Virus record (IMG/VR): IMGVR_UViG_3300025300_000021
Location: 1 to 46,279 of that record
Length of the DNA: 46,279 bases
Strand: one strand, 5' to 3'
Source: a virus
The position numbers and the translations under genes are program-made. The notes under the pieces were generated by a model, which saw only the letters and a list, made by a program, of their open reading frames with translations, made no database searches and was not told the origin of the DNA. The first letter of the stretch is position 1. Each line of letters starts with the position of its first letter. Below, in pieces: positions 8,552 through 14,948 of the stretch.

Positions 8552-9153
8552 GAAACCGCGCAGAAATTGAATTGCGCTATGCCGAATATCACGAAATTGA
8601 AGGCTACATCATAAACGGCTGGAAGTTCAACGGGCCGTTGAAAGGCCATACTGAAAACTATGACTGTCTGGTCTACCGCGAATTGCCGGAACGTATTTTC
8701 AACCGCCCCAAGCCGATAGAAAAAATGGACGCAAAACAACTTTCCGACGATTTGAAAATGGACGAAGGCGTCAAGCTGAAGCCGTACCATTGCACGGCTG
8801 GCGCCTTGACGATCGGCACCGGCAGAAATTTAGACGCCATAGGTATTTCCGCCGTCGAGGCGATGGATCTGCTGGACAACGACATCAAGCGCACTGTCAG
8901 TGAACTGAATGCCGGGTTTCCGTGGTGGAGCAAGATGCCGGAACCGGCCCAGCGCGGTCTGGCGAACATGGCATTCAATCTCGGGGTGCCCAGATTACGA
9001 GGATTTTCCCGTATGCTGGCGGCCTTGAAGGATGGTGATTTTGACACCGCCGCAACGGAAGCCCTGGACAGCCAGTGGGCCGACCAGGTCGGCGAACGGG
9101 CCAACAGAATTTCAGCATTGTTTTTGAAGGCGGAAGAAGACACCAATGGCTGA
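8548..9153 (+). CDS. GH24 (T4 lysozyme-type) endolysin with N-terminal extension
   Basis: This 201-residue protein carries the muramidase core from about residue 60 (MDAKQLSDDLKMDEGVKLKP, then TAGALTIGTGRNLDAIG). The active-site pattern is Glu73, Cys82, Thr88, the Glu-Cys/Asp-Thr triad of GH24 lysozymes. It would cut the glycan backbone of peptidoglycan. No signal peptide or SAR-type anchor is visible, so it needs a holin. The first 59 residues form an extra aromatic, charged domain (ELRYAEYHEIEGYIINGWKF). An internal ATG at 8725 would give a core-only form. The start overlaps the nuclease gene (ATGA). Confidence 0.85.
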   Translation: MRNRAEIELRYAEYHEIEGYIINGWKFNGPLKGHTENYDCLVYRELPERIFNRPKPIEKMDAKQLSDDLKMDEGVKLKPYHCTAGALTIGTGRNLDAIGISAVEAMDLLDNDIKRTVSELNAGFPWWSKMPEPAQRGLANMAFNLGVPRLRGFSRMLAALKDGDFDTAATEALDSQWADQVGERANRISALFLKAEEDTNG

Positions 9154-9472
9154 CAATGTGGTCAAGGTCGTTGAGACCTCCCGCGAATACGAATTGCTGG
9201 CCTCTGATCTGGCGCCCCCCACCGGGGACGACGCGCAAACTTGGTGCAATCAGACGGCTGGGTTGCTTGATAAGTTCCGGGTGATCCCCCGGCTGATAAT
9301 GCTGGCATATATATACGCCTTTTATGAATCCACGATGTGGTTCATGGCGCTGTCAGATCCAACCAATGCACAGGCGGCATTTATTTCCACAATCGTGGGC
9401 GCGGGTGCTGCGTTCTTCGGACTCTATGTAGGAAAAGGCGGATCGCCGATGCCCAGCGGGCGCAAAAGATGA
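9146..9472 (+). CDS. Two-TM membrane protein, holin candidate
   Basis: This 108-residue protein overlaps the end of the endolysin gene by 8 bases. A polar N-terminus of about 45 residues is followed by two hydrophobic segments (IMLAYIYAFYESTMWFMAL and ISTIVGAGAAFFGLYVG) and a basic tail SGRKR. Small two-TM proteins beside an endolysin are commonly holins. Its neighbour is also holin-like, so the pair may act as holin and antiholin or as subunits of one complex. Confidence 0.65.
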   Translation: MADNVVKVVETSREYELLASDLAPPTGDDAQTWCNQTAGLLDKFRVIPRLIMLAYIYAFYESTMWFMALSDPTNAQAAFISTIVGAGAAFFGLYVGKGGSPMPSGRKR

Positions 9473-9936
9473 TCGCACTTTTAGGCAGTCTTCTGGGCTT
9501 TTCCACGTCCATTATCCCTGAGATTCTCGGTTTTTTTAGGCAGGGCCAAGCCAACAAACAGGAATTAGCCATGCTGGCAGCCAAGGCACAGTATGCTCAG
9601 GCTCTGTCCACCATGAATTTACAGGAACTGGACGCCAAGGCTGATATAGTAGAAACGGAAAAACTCTATGAACACGACATGGCTCTGGCCGCACATGGCG
9701 GCTGGGTTGTGTCCCTTCAAGCCAGCGTCAGGCCGGTCATCACCTATCTTTTCATGGGAACATTTATAGCCGTAGAGGTGGGCTTGGTATACTCACTGAT
9801 TGCAAATCAAGACGTTGATTGGCCGACGGCTCTGGAAAGTGCCTTTGGGGAAGAAGAAATGGGGCTATTGGCTTGCATCATTTCGTTCTGGTTTGGAAAC
9901 CGGGCCATGAGCAGGGCAAGGGCGACGAAGAAATAG
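9469..9936 (+). CDS. Three-TM holin (GTA type)
   Basis: This 155-residue protein starts MIALLGSLLGFSTSIIPEIL at an ATG overlapping the previous stop; a longer upstream reading from 9337 is out of character. It has an N-terminal hydrophobic segment and a helical charged middle (QELDAKADIVETEKLYEHD). It ends in SVRPVITYLFMGTFIAVEVG and MGLLACIISFWFGNRAM, two membrane spans finishing in FWFGNRAM. This matches the holin family used by alphaproteobacterial gene-transfer agents (three TM holin, PF11351-type). It is the last rightward late gene and its 3' end overlaps a convergent gene. Confidence 0.8.
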   Translation: MIALLGSLLGFSTSIIPEILGFFRQGQANKQELAMLAAKAQYAQALSTMNLQELDAKADIVETEKLYEHDMALAAHGGWVVSLQASVRPVITYLFMGTFIAVEVGLVYSLIANQDVDWPTALESAFGEEEMGLLACIISFWFGNRAMSRARATKK

Positions 9937-10113
9937 CTGTTTCACCCGCCGCTTTGCCTTTGCCACAACTGCATCCCTGACGTACCGCGAAATTGAAACG
10001 TCACCACGGGCCTTGTCCACCAACGCGCGGTCTTCATCTGACAGATATACGTTGATGCGGTGCGGCCACTTATGGCTGCCCACCGGACGGCCAAGTTTTT
10101 TTTGATCAGTCAT
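9865..10113 (-). CDS. Ribbon-helix-helix DNA-binding protein
   Basis: This 82-residue protein has a CopG/Arc-like core: RINVYLSDEDRALVDKARG (strand plus helix) then SISRYVRDAVVAKAKRR. The basic start (KKLGRPVGSHKWPH) resembles AT-hook-like tails. It would bind DNA as a dimer of beta ribbons, probably as a repressor. It is the last of three leftward genes and overlaps the end of the holin gene by 72 bases in convergent orientation. A palindrome over the -10 box of this small operon (10749-10765) is a natural target for self-regulation. Confidence 0.75.
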   Translation of the reverse strand: MTDQKKLGRPVGSHKWPHRINVYLSDEDRALVDKARGDVSISRYVRDAVVAKAKRRVKQLFLRRPCPAHGPVSKPERNDASQ

Positions 10114-10291
10114 TCCATTGCGCTTCCAAATGGGAACGGTTTTCCAAGGCGCCGGTTTCTTTTTTCCGCCTTAATTCCAACCGCGCAATATCGTCCTCTA
10201 TGGCGGCTCTGCGGCCTTCATCTGCAGGTGTCTTGCCCTTGATCTTGGCAAGTTTTTCATAGAAAACTTCAATCTCTTTATTAAGGGCCAT
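10106..10291 (-). CDS. Small coiled-coil protein, unknown
   Basis: This 61-residue protein begins MALNKEIEVFYEKLAKIKGK, with a GGAGAAGG ribosome site just upstream. A longer upstream extension of the frame lacks such a site and crosses a hairpin. The sequence is helical and charged (EGRRAAIEDDIARLELRRKK), consistent with a short coiled coil. Its end overlaps the start of the ribbon-helix-helix gene by 8 bases, so the two are probably translated together. No family is recognised. Confidence 0.65.
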   Translation of the reverse strand: MALNKEIEVFYEKLAKIKGKTPADEGRRAAIEDDIARLELRRKKETGALENRSHLEAQWND

Positions 10292-10321
10292 AACCTTCTC
10301 CAAATTACTTTCACCCCAAAT

Positions 10322-10344
10322 GCCCCGCTCTAAAATCGGGGCAA
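10322..10344 (-). terminator. Hairpin between leftward genes
   Basis: TGCCCCG and CGGGGCA pair round a 9-base loop, in the gap between the 118-residue gene and the 61-residue gene. There is no T run, so it may be a processing site or weak attenuator, not a true terminator. Confidence 0.4.
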
Positions 10345-10373
10345 GAGGGCCGTTTAGGCCGGTGGGGCGGGGA

Positions 10374-10730
10374 TTAGCTATTCTCTTCCAGCCGTGCCAA
10401 TATCGCGTTGATCCGGCGGGGATTGCCGACCGCGGCCTGCTGAACGCGAGGCCTCGCAGCAAAAAGCCTAGCGGCTCGTTTTTCAGCCTGCGACGATGGT
10501 GCGGTTTCGACAATCCATGGCCTTTTGGCCGGATTATATTCGACGCGAATACCCAGCGCCTCAAGCCGGTCAGGATTTTGCGGCAAATCGGTGGAAAGCC
10601 AGCCACCGCGGTGATGGCTCGAAAAATCAGAAACTGCGGCTGCGAAGCCGTTACTGGCCATCTGGCGCAAGCACCGCTCTTCAGGCGCGGTGATCTTTTC
10701 GGTTTTGCCTTTGAAAGTGATCTTTTTCAT
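10374..10730 (-). CDS. Unknown 118-residue phage protein
   Basis: This protein begins MKKITFKGKTEKITAPEERC with an AAAGGAG ribosome site at good spacing. It is soluble, basic and rich in Ala/Arg in the second half (AEKRAARLFAARPRVQQAAV), with no obvious zinc or catalytic motif. It is the first gene of a three-gene leftward unit ending in a ribbon-helix-helix protein. The unit lies between the late region and the integrase, where phages often keep lysogenic-conversion or regulatory genes. Function unknown. Confidence 0.65.
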   Translation of the reverse strand: MKKITFKGKTEKITAPEERCLRQMASNGFAAAVSDFSSHHRGGWLSTDLPQNPDRLEALGIRVEYNPAKRPWIVETAPSSQAEKRAARLFAARPRVQQAAVGNPRRINAILARLEENS

Positions 10731-10748
10731 CGATTTTCTCCTTTGCTA

Positions 10749-10777
10749 CACCCTTTATATGGGTGCATATAATGTTT
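10749..10777 (-). promoter_or_regulatory. Leftward promoter with palindrome over the -10
   Basis: On the minus strand TTGTAA is followed after 17 bases by ATATAA, a fair sigma-70-like promoter for the three leftward genes ending at 9865. The -10 lies inside the inverted repeat CACCC-N7-GGGTG (10749-10765), so a protein bound there would block polymerase. The encoded ribbon-helix-helix protein is the obvious candidate regulator. Confidence 0.5.
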
Positions 10778-10855
10778 TTACAAGGGCTTTTTTCACCCCC
10801 ATTTAAGTTTTTGTAAAAATGTTCAACAATGAAAAGGAGAGCAACCGGCAAGTAG

Positions 10856-10899
10856 AACAAAAAGGGGGCAATAGACACGCCATGCGCGCCTATTGCCCC
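10856..10899 (-). terminator. Terminator of the integrase transcript
   Basis: On the minus strand GGGGCAATAG pairs with CTATTGCCCC (10890-10899 and 10865-10874 on the plus strand) and is followed by C and a T-rich run. It lies 75 bases beyond the integrase stop and fits an intrinsic terminator for leftward xis-int transcription. Confidence 0.75.
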
Positions 10900-10973
10900 G
10901 TAAGTGTTTGATTTATAATGAACGCATGATATCAATCATGTTATGATTCATATATAAATCAATGGGTTATGGC
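10900..10973. other. Candidate attP region
   Basis: This AT-rich stretch directly follows the integrase gene, the common place for attP. It contains clustered inverted ATGAT elements (CATGAT, ATCATG and ATGATT within 10925-10948), which could be arm or excisionase sites. No core can be named without a host junction, and no tRNA-like 3' end was recognised. Confidence 0.3.
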
Positions 10974-11834
10974 TTAATTAGCCGAATATTGTTCCAATTT
11001 TACAATGGCGGCTTTTGCCCGCCGGATCTGGTCTGCACCAGCCGTGTAATGCTCGATCATCTGCAAACTCTTGTGGCCGGTGATTGATGCAATCTCGTGA
11101 ACAGAGCAACCGGCTTCCGCCAGCTTGGCGGCGGCAGTCATCCGCAAGCCATGAAAGCGCAAGCCAAGTAATTTTGGCTGGCATCTGGCAATCATTTTTG
11201 ACATTGCACCGCATAACGCCGTCGCGGAATAAGGCTGGCCACTCGGCCTGGACAGAATTGTCATGGTCGTTCTGTCCACCTTCCACGCTTCCAGTTCTTG
11301 CCGCAATTCCAAATTGCACGGCAGCCACAAACTGGTGCCGGTCTTCTTCTGGGTGACCGTGATGCCTTCGCCATCAAAATCAGACCACTTCATCTTGACC
11401 AGGTCACTGGCGCGTTGGCCGGTGTGAAGGGCCAGAACGACAGCCCGCCTGAGATGCTCTGGAAAATTATCCAGGGCAAATTCCACATCCTGATCTGACC
11501 ATCTGCTATGCTCGCCAATCGGCAGCTTTTCAATTCCCGCCAGCAGGTCGTCCCGATACTCCATCATCACCGCAAATTTCATCAACACGCTGACAACTGA
11601 AACCAGATGATTTGCCGCGCCCGGGGTCTGGCGGATCTGATTTCTGAGCGTGATGATATGCCGCCGCCGGATTTCATCAACCTTGACGCGGTATAGCGGC
11701 GTCAGCCGATCTATCGATCTCAGATAGGCTTGTCTGGTTCCGTCAACCAGCCGGTCAAATTCCGGGCTGGCGCGGTATTCCTGGATCAAGGCTCCAAGAG
11801 AACCTTCCAGAATATATTTCCGTCGTTTATCCAT
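10974..11834 (-). CDS. int: Tyrosine recombinase (integrase)
   Basis: This 286-residue protein has the full tyrosine recombinase catalytic set. Arg141 lies in LHTGQRASDLV, Lys163/164 in VTQKKTGTS, His228 and Arg231 in RFHGLRMTAAA, His254 in SITGHKSLQM, and the nucleophile Tyr263 in EHYTAGAD. The first 100 residues form a SAM-like core-binding domain. It is shorter than lambda integrase and lacks an obvious arm-binding domain. It would catalyse site-specific insertion and excision, marking the phage as temperate. The start overlaps the excisionase gene by 8 bases. A terminator lies just beyond its 3' end. Confidence 0.95.
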   Translation of the reverse strand: MDKRRKYILEGSLGALIQEYRASPEFDRLVDGTRQAYLRSIDRLTPLYRVKVDEIRRRHIITLRNQIRQTPGAANHLVSVVSVLMKFAVMMEYRDDLLAGIEKLPIGEHSRWSDQDVEFALDNFPEHLRRAVVLALHTGQRASDLVKMKWSDFDGEGITVTQKKTGTSLWLPCNLELRQELEAWKVDRTTMTILSRPSGQPYSATALCGAMSKMIARCQPKLLGLRFHGLRMTAAAKLAEAGCSVHEIASITGHKSLQMIEHYTAGADQIRRAKAAIVKLEQYSAN

Positions 11835-12051
11835 GATTCACCTTTTTCAATAGTTGTATGTCCGGATCATCATACCCGCTTGTTGTTGATTTGGAATCGA
11901 TCAATAAATCAATTTTTTGCAAATCCCACCTGACGATCCCCGGCCCCAGTCTGATGGGGTCAGGCAATTCACCTCTTTTGGCCATGCGGCCAATGGTCGT
12001 TAGGCTGACGGATAAATAATCCGCCAGTTGCCGCTTGTTGATTAATCTCAT
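11827..12051 (-). CDS. xis: Excisionase / AlpA-like HTH protein
   Basis: This 74-residue protein is a MerR-type winged helix-turn-helix: KRQLADYLSVSLTTIGRMAK then GELPDPIRLGPGIVRWDLQK. Such proteins next to an integrase usually direct excision or regulate int. It overlaps the integrase start by 8 bases. There is no visible ribosome site, because the T run of an intrinsic terminator ends directly before the ATG. Expression may therefore depend on readthrough or an internal promoter. Confidence 0.8.
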   Translation of the reverse strand: MRLINKRQLADYLSVSLTTIGRMAKRGELPDPIRLGPGIVRWDLQKIDLLIDSKSTTSGYDDPDIQLLKKVNHG

Positions 12052-12088
12052 AAAAAAATACCGGACGGCGTTGTTAGCGCCGCCCGGT
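12052..12088 (-). terminator. Terminator abutting the excisionase start codon
   Basis: On the minus strand ACCGGGCGGCG pairs with CGCCGTCCGGT (one mismatch) round a 7-base loop, and seven T follow. The T run ends immediately before the excisionase ATG. It closes the leftward recombination operon and would shut off xis-int unless it is read through. Confidence 0.85.
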
Positions 12089-12099
12089 CCCTACTGCCG

Positions 12100-12732
12100 T
12101 TAGAACTGTGAAGCGGCAACCGCACCAGCCGGAGGAGGTGGTGACGGCGGCACAACTGCCGCTGGCTGTTCAACCGCAGGTTCTGGCTGGGTTCCGAATT
12201 GATCTCGGGTGATCCAGCCGGTGATTTCAAAAACAGGGGCGTAGTTAGTTGTGGTCCCCCCTGGCGTTTTCGTCACGACAGCATTGCTGCTTGCGCAGCC
12301 GATGATCGGAATTTTCGCCTCTTTGTATTCCGGCGATGCTTCCACCTTGTCTACCAGCGCATCCATCGCTGCGCAGACCACTTTTGCCGATGAGGAAAAT
12401 TCACGCAGATCGCCACCGCAGTCAGCAGACAATTTAACAGTCATGGAAAAACCCTGCTTGTGATCCGGAGATGTCTGCGGCGGTAATGGCTCGCCCATGG
12501 GGACCAATACCTTGCTGACGCCTTCATAGAATTTAAGCCAGCCGACCTCGCAATCCGCGACATCGAATGCAGCGGAAAAACTCGCCGTGATGTCGACAGC
12601 GTCAGATCCCCATATTCCGGACGCATCTTGCGAACGGTCTATGCGGGACCATCTCCCGGCTCTGGCGTCAAATTTTATTATGGGAAGAAAATCCCCCCCT
12701 TCACTGTTACCAATATTCAGTCCCAGTCCCAT
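12100..12732 (-). CDS. Probable ssDNA-binding/annealing partner of the exonuclease
   Basis: This 210-residue protein begins MGLGLNIGNSEGGDFLPIIK behind an AAAGGAG site. The body is beta-rich with repeated short strands (FLPIIKFDARAGRWSRID, VGWLKFYEGVSKVLVPMGEP, GFSMTVKLSADCGGDLREFS). It ends in a Pro/Ala tail (VVPPSPPPPAGAVAA) like the flexible tails of single-strand binding proteins. Proteins of this look regularly follow a phage PD-(D/E)XK exonuclease, as here with a 24-base gap. A recombination or replication partner role is inferred from that pairing. Confidence 0.55.
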   Translation of the reverse strand: MGLGLNIGNSEGGDFLPIIKFDARAGRWSRIDRSQDASGIWGSDAVDITASFSAAFDVADCEVGWLKFYEGVSKVLVPMGEPLPPQTSPDHKQGFSMTVKLSADCGGDLREFSSSAKVVCAAMDALVDKVEASPEYKEAKIPIIGCASSNAVVTKTPGGTTTNYAPVFEITGWITRDQFGTQPEPAVEQPAAVVPPSPPPPAGAVAASQF

Positions 12733-12756
12733 GATCTTTTCTCCTTTGCTCTGGGG

Positions 12757-13563
12757 TTAAAATCCAAAAATTTTCTGTGCTTCTTCAATTTGCGGCTCTG
12801 ACCACCGGAACCCCGAATAGTCAGGGATAACCAGTGCCGCCAATTCGGCGGGGTCATTGGAAATGGACAAAAATCTTTCAAGGGTCTGCGCGATGCCCGT
12901 TGCCGTGCGCAATGATGTGCGGCAGGTATCGGCATCCAGCTCCAGAATTTGTGCTTCCTTGGCGGTGGCGTAACAAAAACGCTGCGCCCGGTTGCCGCTG
13001 GCCGCCCAGTAGATTGACCCCTGTAGCCTGTGATCCGCGGCCATGAATGACGGCAACTTCGCTGGGCATTTCAGATCGATATCAACGCCGTGGTCGTCAT
13101 AGCTGAAATCCTTGAAGCCGGTGATCGGCACCGGCACACCTTCAAGCATGACTTCAATGCGTTCCTGGGCGGACGATGGCTTGCCATATGGGCGCAACGC
13201 TTCAACGGCATTACGAACGACGCCGGGGTATTCCATGCGGCTGGTTGAATATCCGGCCAGAAGCTGGCGCGTCTTCTCAACCTCATCCGGGTCGAATTTG
13301 CTGCCGGTGATCTTGCCGCCGGTTGTATTGCTTTTCAGAACACTTTCGGAGATGGCAATGGCTTCTTCGATTTCCATGTCGGGGTTGGCCAGCGCAGCGG
13401 CAACGCCGTCTTCGCCGGCAATCCCGCGATACATATGAAGCGATGCAGGGCCGCGAATTTTGTACAGGTACTGAAGCATCCACAGAGCCAGAGACGCCCT
13501 TGCCAAGTTCAAGGAAGATGATGACAGCCAAAATATGTTGTGGCGTTCAAGCGCGCTAGTCAT
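12757..13563 (-). CDS. PD-(D/E)XK exonuclease (RecB/Cas4-like)
   Basis: This 268-residue protein starts MTSALERHNIFWLSSSSLNL; the ATG overlaps the upstream gene's end. The SxSSLNL opening is typical of RecB-family phage nucleases that recognise DNA ends. A first acidic residue lies in RGIAGEDGVAAAL. The catalytic core is GVDIDLKCPAKLPS, with the D-x-K signature and a preceding Asp. It is probably the exonuclease of a phage recombination pair with the downstream beta-rich protein. No four-cysteine iron-sulphur cluster pattern was confirmed. Confidence 0.8.
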   Translation of the reverse strand: MTSALERHNIFWLSSSSLNLARASLALWMLQYLYKIRGPASLHMYRGIAGEDGVAAALANPDMEIEEAIAISESVLKSNTTGGKITGSKFDPDEVEKTRQLLAGYSTSRMEYPGVVRNAVEALRPYGKPSSAQERIEVMLEGVPVPITGFKDFSYDDHGVDIDLKCPAKLPSFMAADHRLQGSIYWAASGNRAQRFCYATAKEAQILELDADTCRTSLRTATGIAQTLERFLSISNDPAELAALVIPDYSGFRWSEPQIEEAQKIFGF

Positions 13564-13795
13564 GCCGCTGCATCCAAGTGCCAATGAAATCCAGAAGTTG
13601 TTTTTCCTCAGGTGATACCAACGTGAGAATTGGCTGGCATTCAGTTGTTTCGTACGTCGTAAATTTATGTTGACACTTCGGGCATTCGCGACGGCGGCGT
13701 ACGCAGTCCCGTGAAAAAGACCAGCGGCTATCCGTCACTCCCATGGCGCCGCTATAGCCGCAGGCACAAGACCATTGTGCTGAGGTTGCCGTCAT
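13556..13795 (-). CDS. NrdR-like zinc-ribbon protein
   Basis: This 79-residue protein has two CxxC-type pairs (CACG near the start, CPKCQHKFTTYETTE later). The stretch DSRWSFSRDCVRRRRECPKC closely follows the zinc ribbon of NrdR, the ribonucleotide reductase repressor. The ATP-cone domain that follows in NrdR is missing; only about 25 further residues remain. A DNA-binding or nucleotide-metabolism regulator is plausible. Its start overlaps a 34-residue membrane peptide gene and its end overlaps the exonuclease gene. Confidence 0.7.
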   Translation of the reverse strand: MTATSAQWSCACGYSGAMGVTDSRWSFSRDCVRRRRECPKCQHKFTTYETTECQPILTLVSPEEKQLLDFIGTWMQRHD

Positions 13796-13896
13796 TTCAG
13801 CAACGTCTCTAAAATGTCAGCCCAAAAAATTAGCGACAAGACGACAACGCTGAAAAGAACACCTTCAACAAGGTGCTGGGAAATTCGCGCGATCAT
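13792..13896 (-). CDS. 34-residue membrane peptide
   Basis: This tiny gene encodes MIARISQHLVEGVLFSVVVL and then SLIFWADILETLLK. It is a single strongly hydrophobic helix with a short amphipathic start. A GAGGGTGA ribosome site precedes it and both ends overlap neighbouring genes as ATGA, so it fits the operon exactly. Single-span phage peptides of this size often target membrane proteins or protect the lysogen. No specific function can be assigned. Confidence 0.6.
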   Translation of the reverse strand: MIARISQHLVEGVLFSVVVLSLIFWADILETLLK

Positions 13897-14054
13897 AGTT
13901 CACCCTCGCTGTCGCACCGCTGGCACTGTTTGATTACAAGTGAACCGTGGTCATCGACTTCTCGATAGAAGCCGTTGCCATGACATTCTGGGCAAATGAT
14001 CTTTACGCGACTGTCGTCAATGTGAATGATGCCGTCGTCTTTTGTGTCGGGCAT
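13893..14054 (-). CDS. 53-residue DnaJ-type zinc-finger protein
   Basis: The gene encodes a protein with CPECHGNGFYRE and then KQCQRCDSEGEL, two CxxCxxxG-type knuckles like one zinc site of the DnaJ central domain. It begins MPDTKDDGIIHIDDSRVKII with an AAGGAAC site upstream. Small proteins with this motif are frequent in phage early operons and their role is not known to me. The first 52 bases are also read by the upstream gene, and the stop overlaps the membrane peptide start. Confidence 0.7.
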   Translation of the reverse strand: MPDTKDDGIIHIDDSRVKIICPECHGNGFYREVDDHGSLVIKQCQRCDSEGEL

Positions 14055-14266
14055 TTTTTCTGTTCCTTTTTGCGTAACGCTGTCATCGGCACATTGGTGA
14101 CAACTAATTTCTTTTTTTCTGTATTCGGCAAAATGGCTTCATAAATTTCCACATTGAATTTCGGGTCTAATTCAACCGTGCGACCGACAATTCGGCCTTC
14201 ACGGCGCTTGTAATCAGTGCTGTAAACAACCTGATCGCCAAGCTGCGGCTCGTATTCGGATTTCAT
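14003..14266 (-). CDS. Unknown 87-residue early protein
   Basis: This protein begins MKSEYEPQLGDQVVYSTDYK, an SH3-like barrel pattern (GDQVVYSTDYKRREGRIVGR, then PKFNVEIYEAILP). It ends with a basic tail (KKEQKKCPTQKT). It overlaps the upstream gene's stop by 4 bases and the downstream zinc-finger gene by 52 bases. The barrel suggests a small binding protein but no function is recognised. Confidence 0.6.
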   Translation of the reverse strand: MKSEYEPQLGDQVVYSTDYKRREGRIVGRTVELDPKFNVEIYEAILPNTEKKKLVVTNVPMTALRKKEQKKCPTQKTTASFTLTTVA

Positions 14267-14487
14267 TTTTTGACCTCTGTTGGTGGGATGGCCACGGCGA
14301 TGTAGCTGTAATCAAGTTCGCCATGGCGCTTCTGAAAAAGATGGACCTGGCCTCTTTCCGACCGGAGCCACATGGCGTCACGCAGTTCACAAAGAGACCT
14401 TTGTTCTTCTGTCAGGTCCGTTTTCCGGCGCGCTTCATCGCCGCAGTCGATCGGCAGGTAGCCGCGATGGTAAACCCCGTCAGTCAT
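14263..14487 (-). CDS. Unknown 74-residue early protein
   Basis: This protein begins MTDGVYHRGYLPIDCGDEAR and contains a helical charged middle (EEQRSLCELRDAMWLRSERG) and a strand-like end (LDYSYIAVAIPPTEVKK). It is joined to both neighbours by overlapping codons, which supports it as a real gene of the leftward operon. No family recognised. Confidence 0.6.
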   Translation of the reverse strand: MTDGVYHRGYLPIDCGDEARRKTDLTEEQRSLCELRDAMWLRSERGQVHLFQKRHGELDYSYIAVAIPPTEVKK

Positions 14488-14687
14488 CAGGCGGCCTCGT
14501 CAGGCGTCAGCAGCGCCAGTTCGCGGCGGAAGACATTTCTGGCTTCCCAGAGTTGTTTCATCCGGTCGCGGGTATCGCGGTTGCTGTAGGTGGTTTCTCC
14601 GGCGTCCAGGTAGTCGATTTCATTGAGAACGTCGTCTAGGCGCGTCTGTACAAAGTGTCGCCATGTCGCTGTGATTTCCTGGTGCAT
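14487..14687 (-). CDS. First gene of leftward early operon, 66 residues
   Basis: This protein begins MHQEITATWRHFVQTRLDDV. It is a predicted helical protein with charged amphipathic segments (NRDTRDRMKQLWEARNVF) and an end of LALLTPDEAA. Its ATG is preceded by no ribosome site. It lies five bases past the -10 box of the operator-controlled leftward promoter, so its mRNA is probably leaderless. Function unknown; as the first gene of the repressor-controlled operon it may be regulatory. Confidence 0.6.
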   Translation of the reverse strand: MHQEITATWRHFVQTRLDDVLNEIDYLDAGETTYSNRDTRDRMKQLWEARNVFRRELALLTPDEAA

Positions 14688-14692
14688 GTCGC

Positions 14693-14722
14693 ATCATGCG
14701 CACCATTATGGTGACAAGTCAA
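14693..14722 (-). promoter_or_regulatory. Leftward early promoter PL with operator OL1
   Basis: On the minus strand TTGACT (14717-14722) and CATGAT (14693-14698) are 18 bases apart. The spacer contains the perfect palindrome CACCATTATGGTG (14701-14713). A repressor bound there would cover the promoter. The predicted start point falls at or next to the ATG of the first gene (14687). Confidence 0.65.
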
Positions 14723-14731
14723 GATATAAAA

Positions 14732-14742
14732 ACCAAAATGGT
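14732..14742. promoter_or_regulatory. Operator OL2
   Basis: ACCA-AAA-TGGT has the same half-site and spacing as OL1 (ACCA-N3-TGGT), and its centre lies 30 bp upstream of it, about three helical turns. This allows side-by-side binding by repressor dimers on one face of the DNA. Confidence 0.6.
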
Positions 14743-14788
14743 GACAGATCAGGGGAGCATCGGGACGGCAATAAAAAAACCTGCCTAT

Positions 14789-14917
14789 TTAAATAGCCTA
14801 TTTGTTTAGCCCGGTTCTCCCGGCAAAACTTCCGGGCAAAAAGAGAGTTTTGCAGGGGACTTTTGCAGGGAAATACCCCGGCTCCATCCCTCCGCAATTA
14901 AATACCCTATTTGTTTA
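14789..14917. repeat. Two AT-rich direct repeats in the immunity region
   Basis: TTAAATAGCCTATTTGTTTA (14789-14808) and TTAAATACCCTATTTGTTTA (14898-14917) differ at one position. A 17-bp version, AATTAAATACCCTATTT, also occurs at 14896-14912 and 20495-20511. The sites lie in the leader side of the leftward promoter, downstream of the repressor gene. They look like binding sites of a second regulator or host factor. Confidence 0.6.
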
Positions 14918-14948
14918 CGGAGTAATCATGGTGCATCGGGCCATTTTT

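Larger units (their letters stand above)
1..10233. repeat. First copy of the wrap-around repeat
   Basis: This segment recurs at 36047-46279 with a constant offset of 36,046. Positions 1-1798 differ from the second copy by many scattered, mostly silent substitutions. From 1799 onward I found no difference in any stretch or translated gene compared. The simplest reading is a circular or terminally redundant phage genome of about 36,046 bp whose contig overlaps itself. The diverged first 1.8 kb then probably comes from a co-occurring strain variant. Confidence 0.93.

Noticed and set aside
8158-8790. 210-residue minus-strand ORF opposite the nuclease gene
   Set aside because: It is antisense to two well-supported overlapping genes and shows no motif or start signal; long shadows are common opposite GC-rich genes.
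10681-10935. 84-residue minus-strand ORF upstream of the RHH operon
   Set aside because: It overlaps the start of the better-supported 118-residue gene, crosses a terminator and the promoter region and has no ribosome site.
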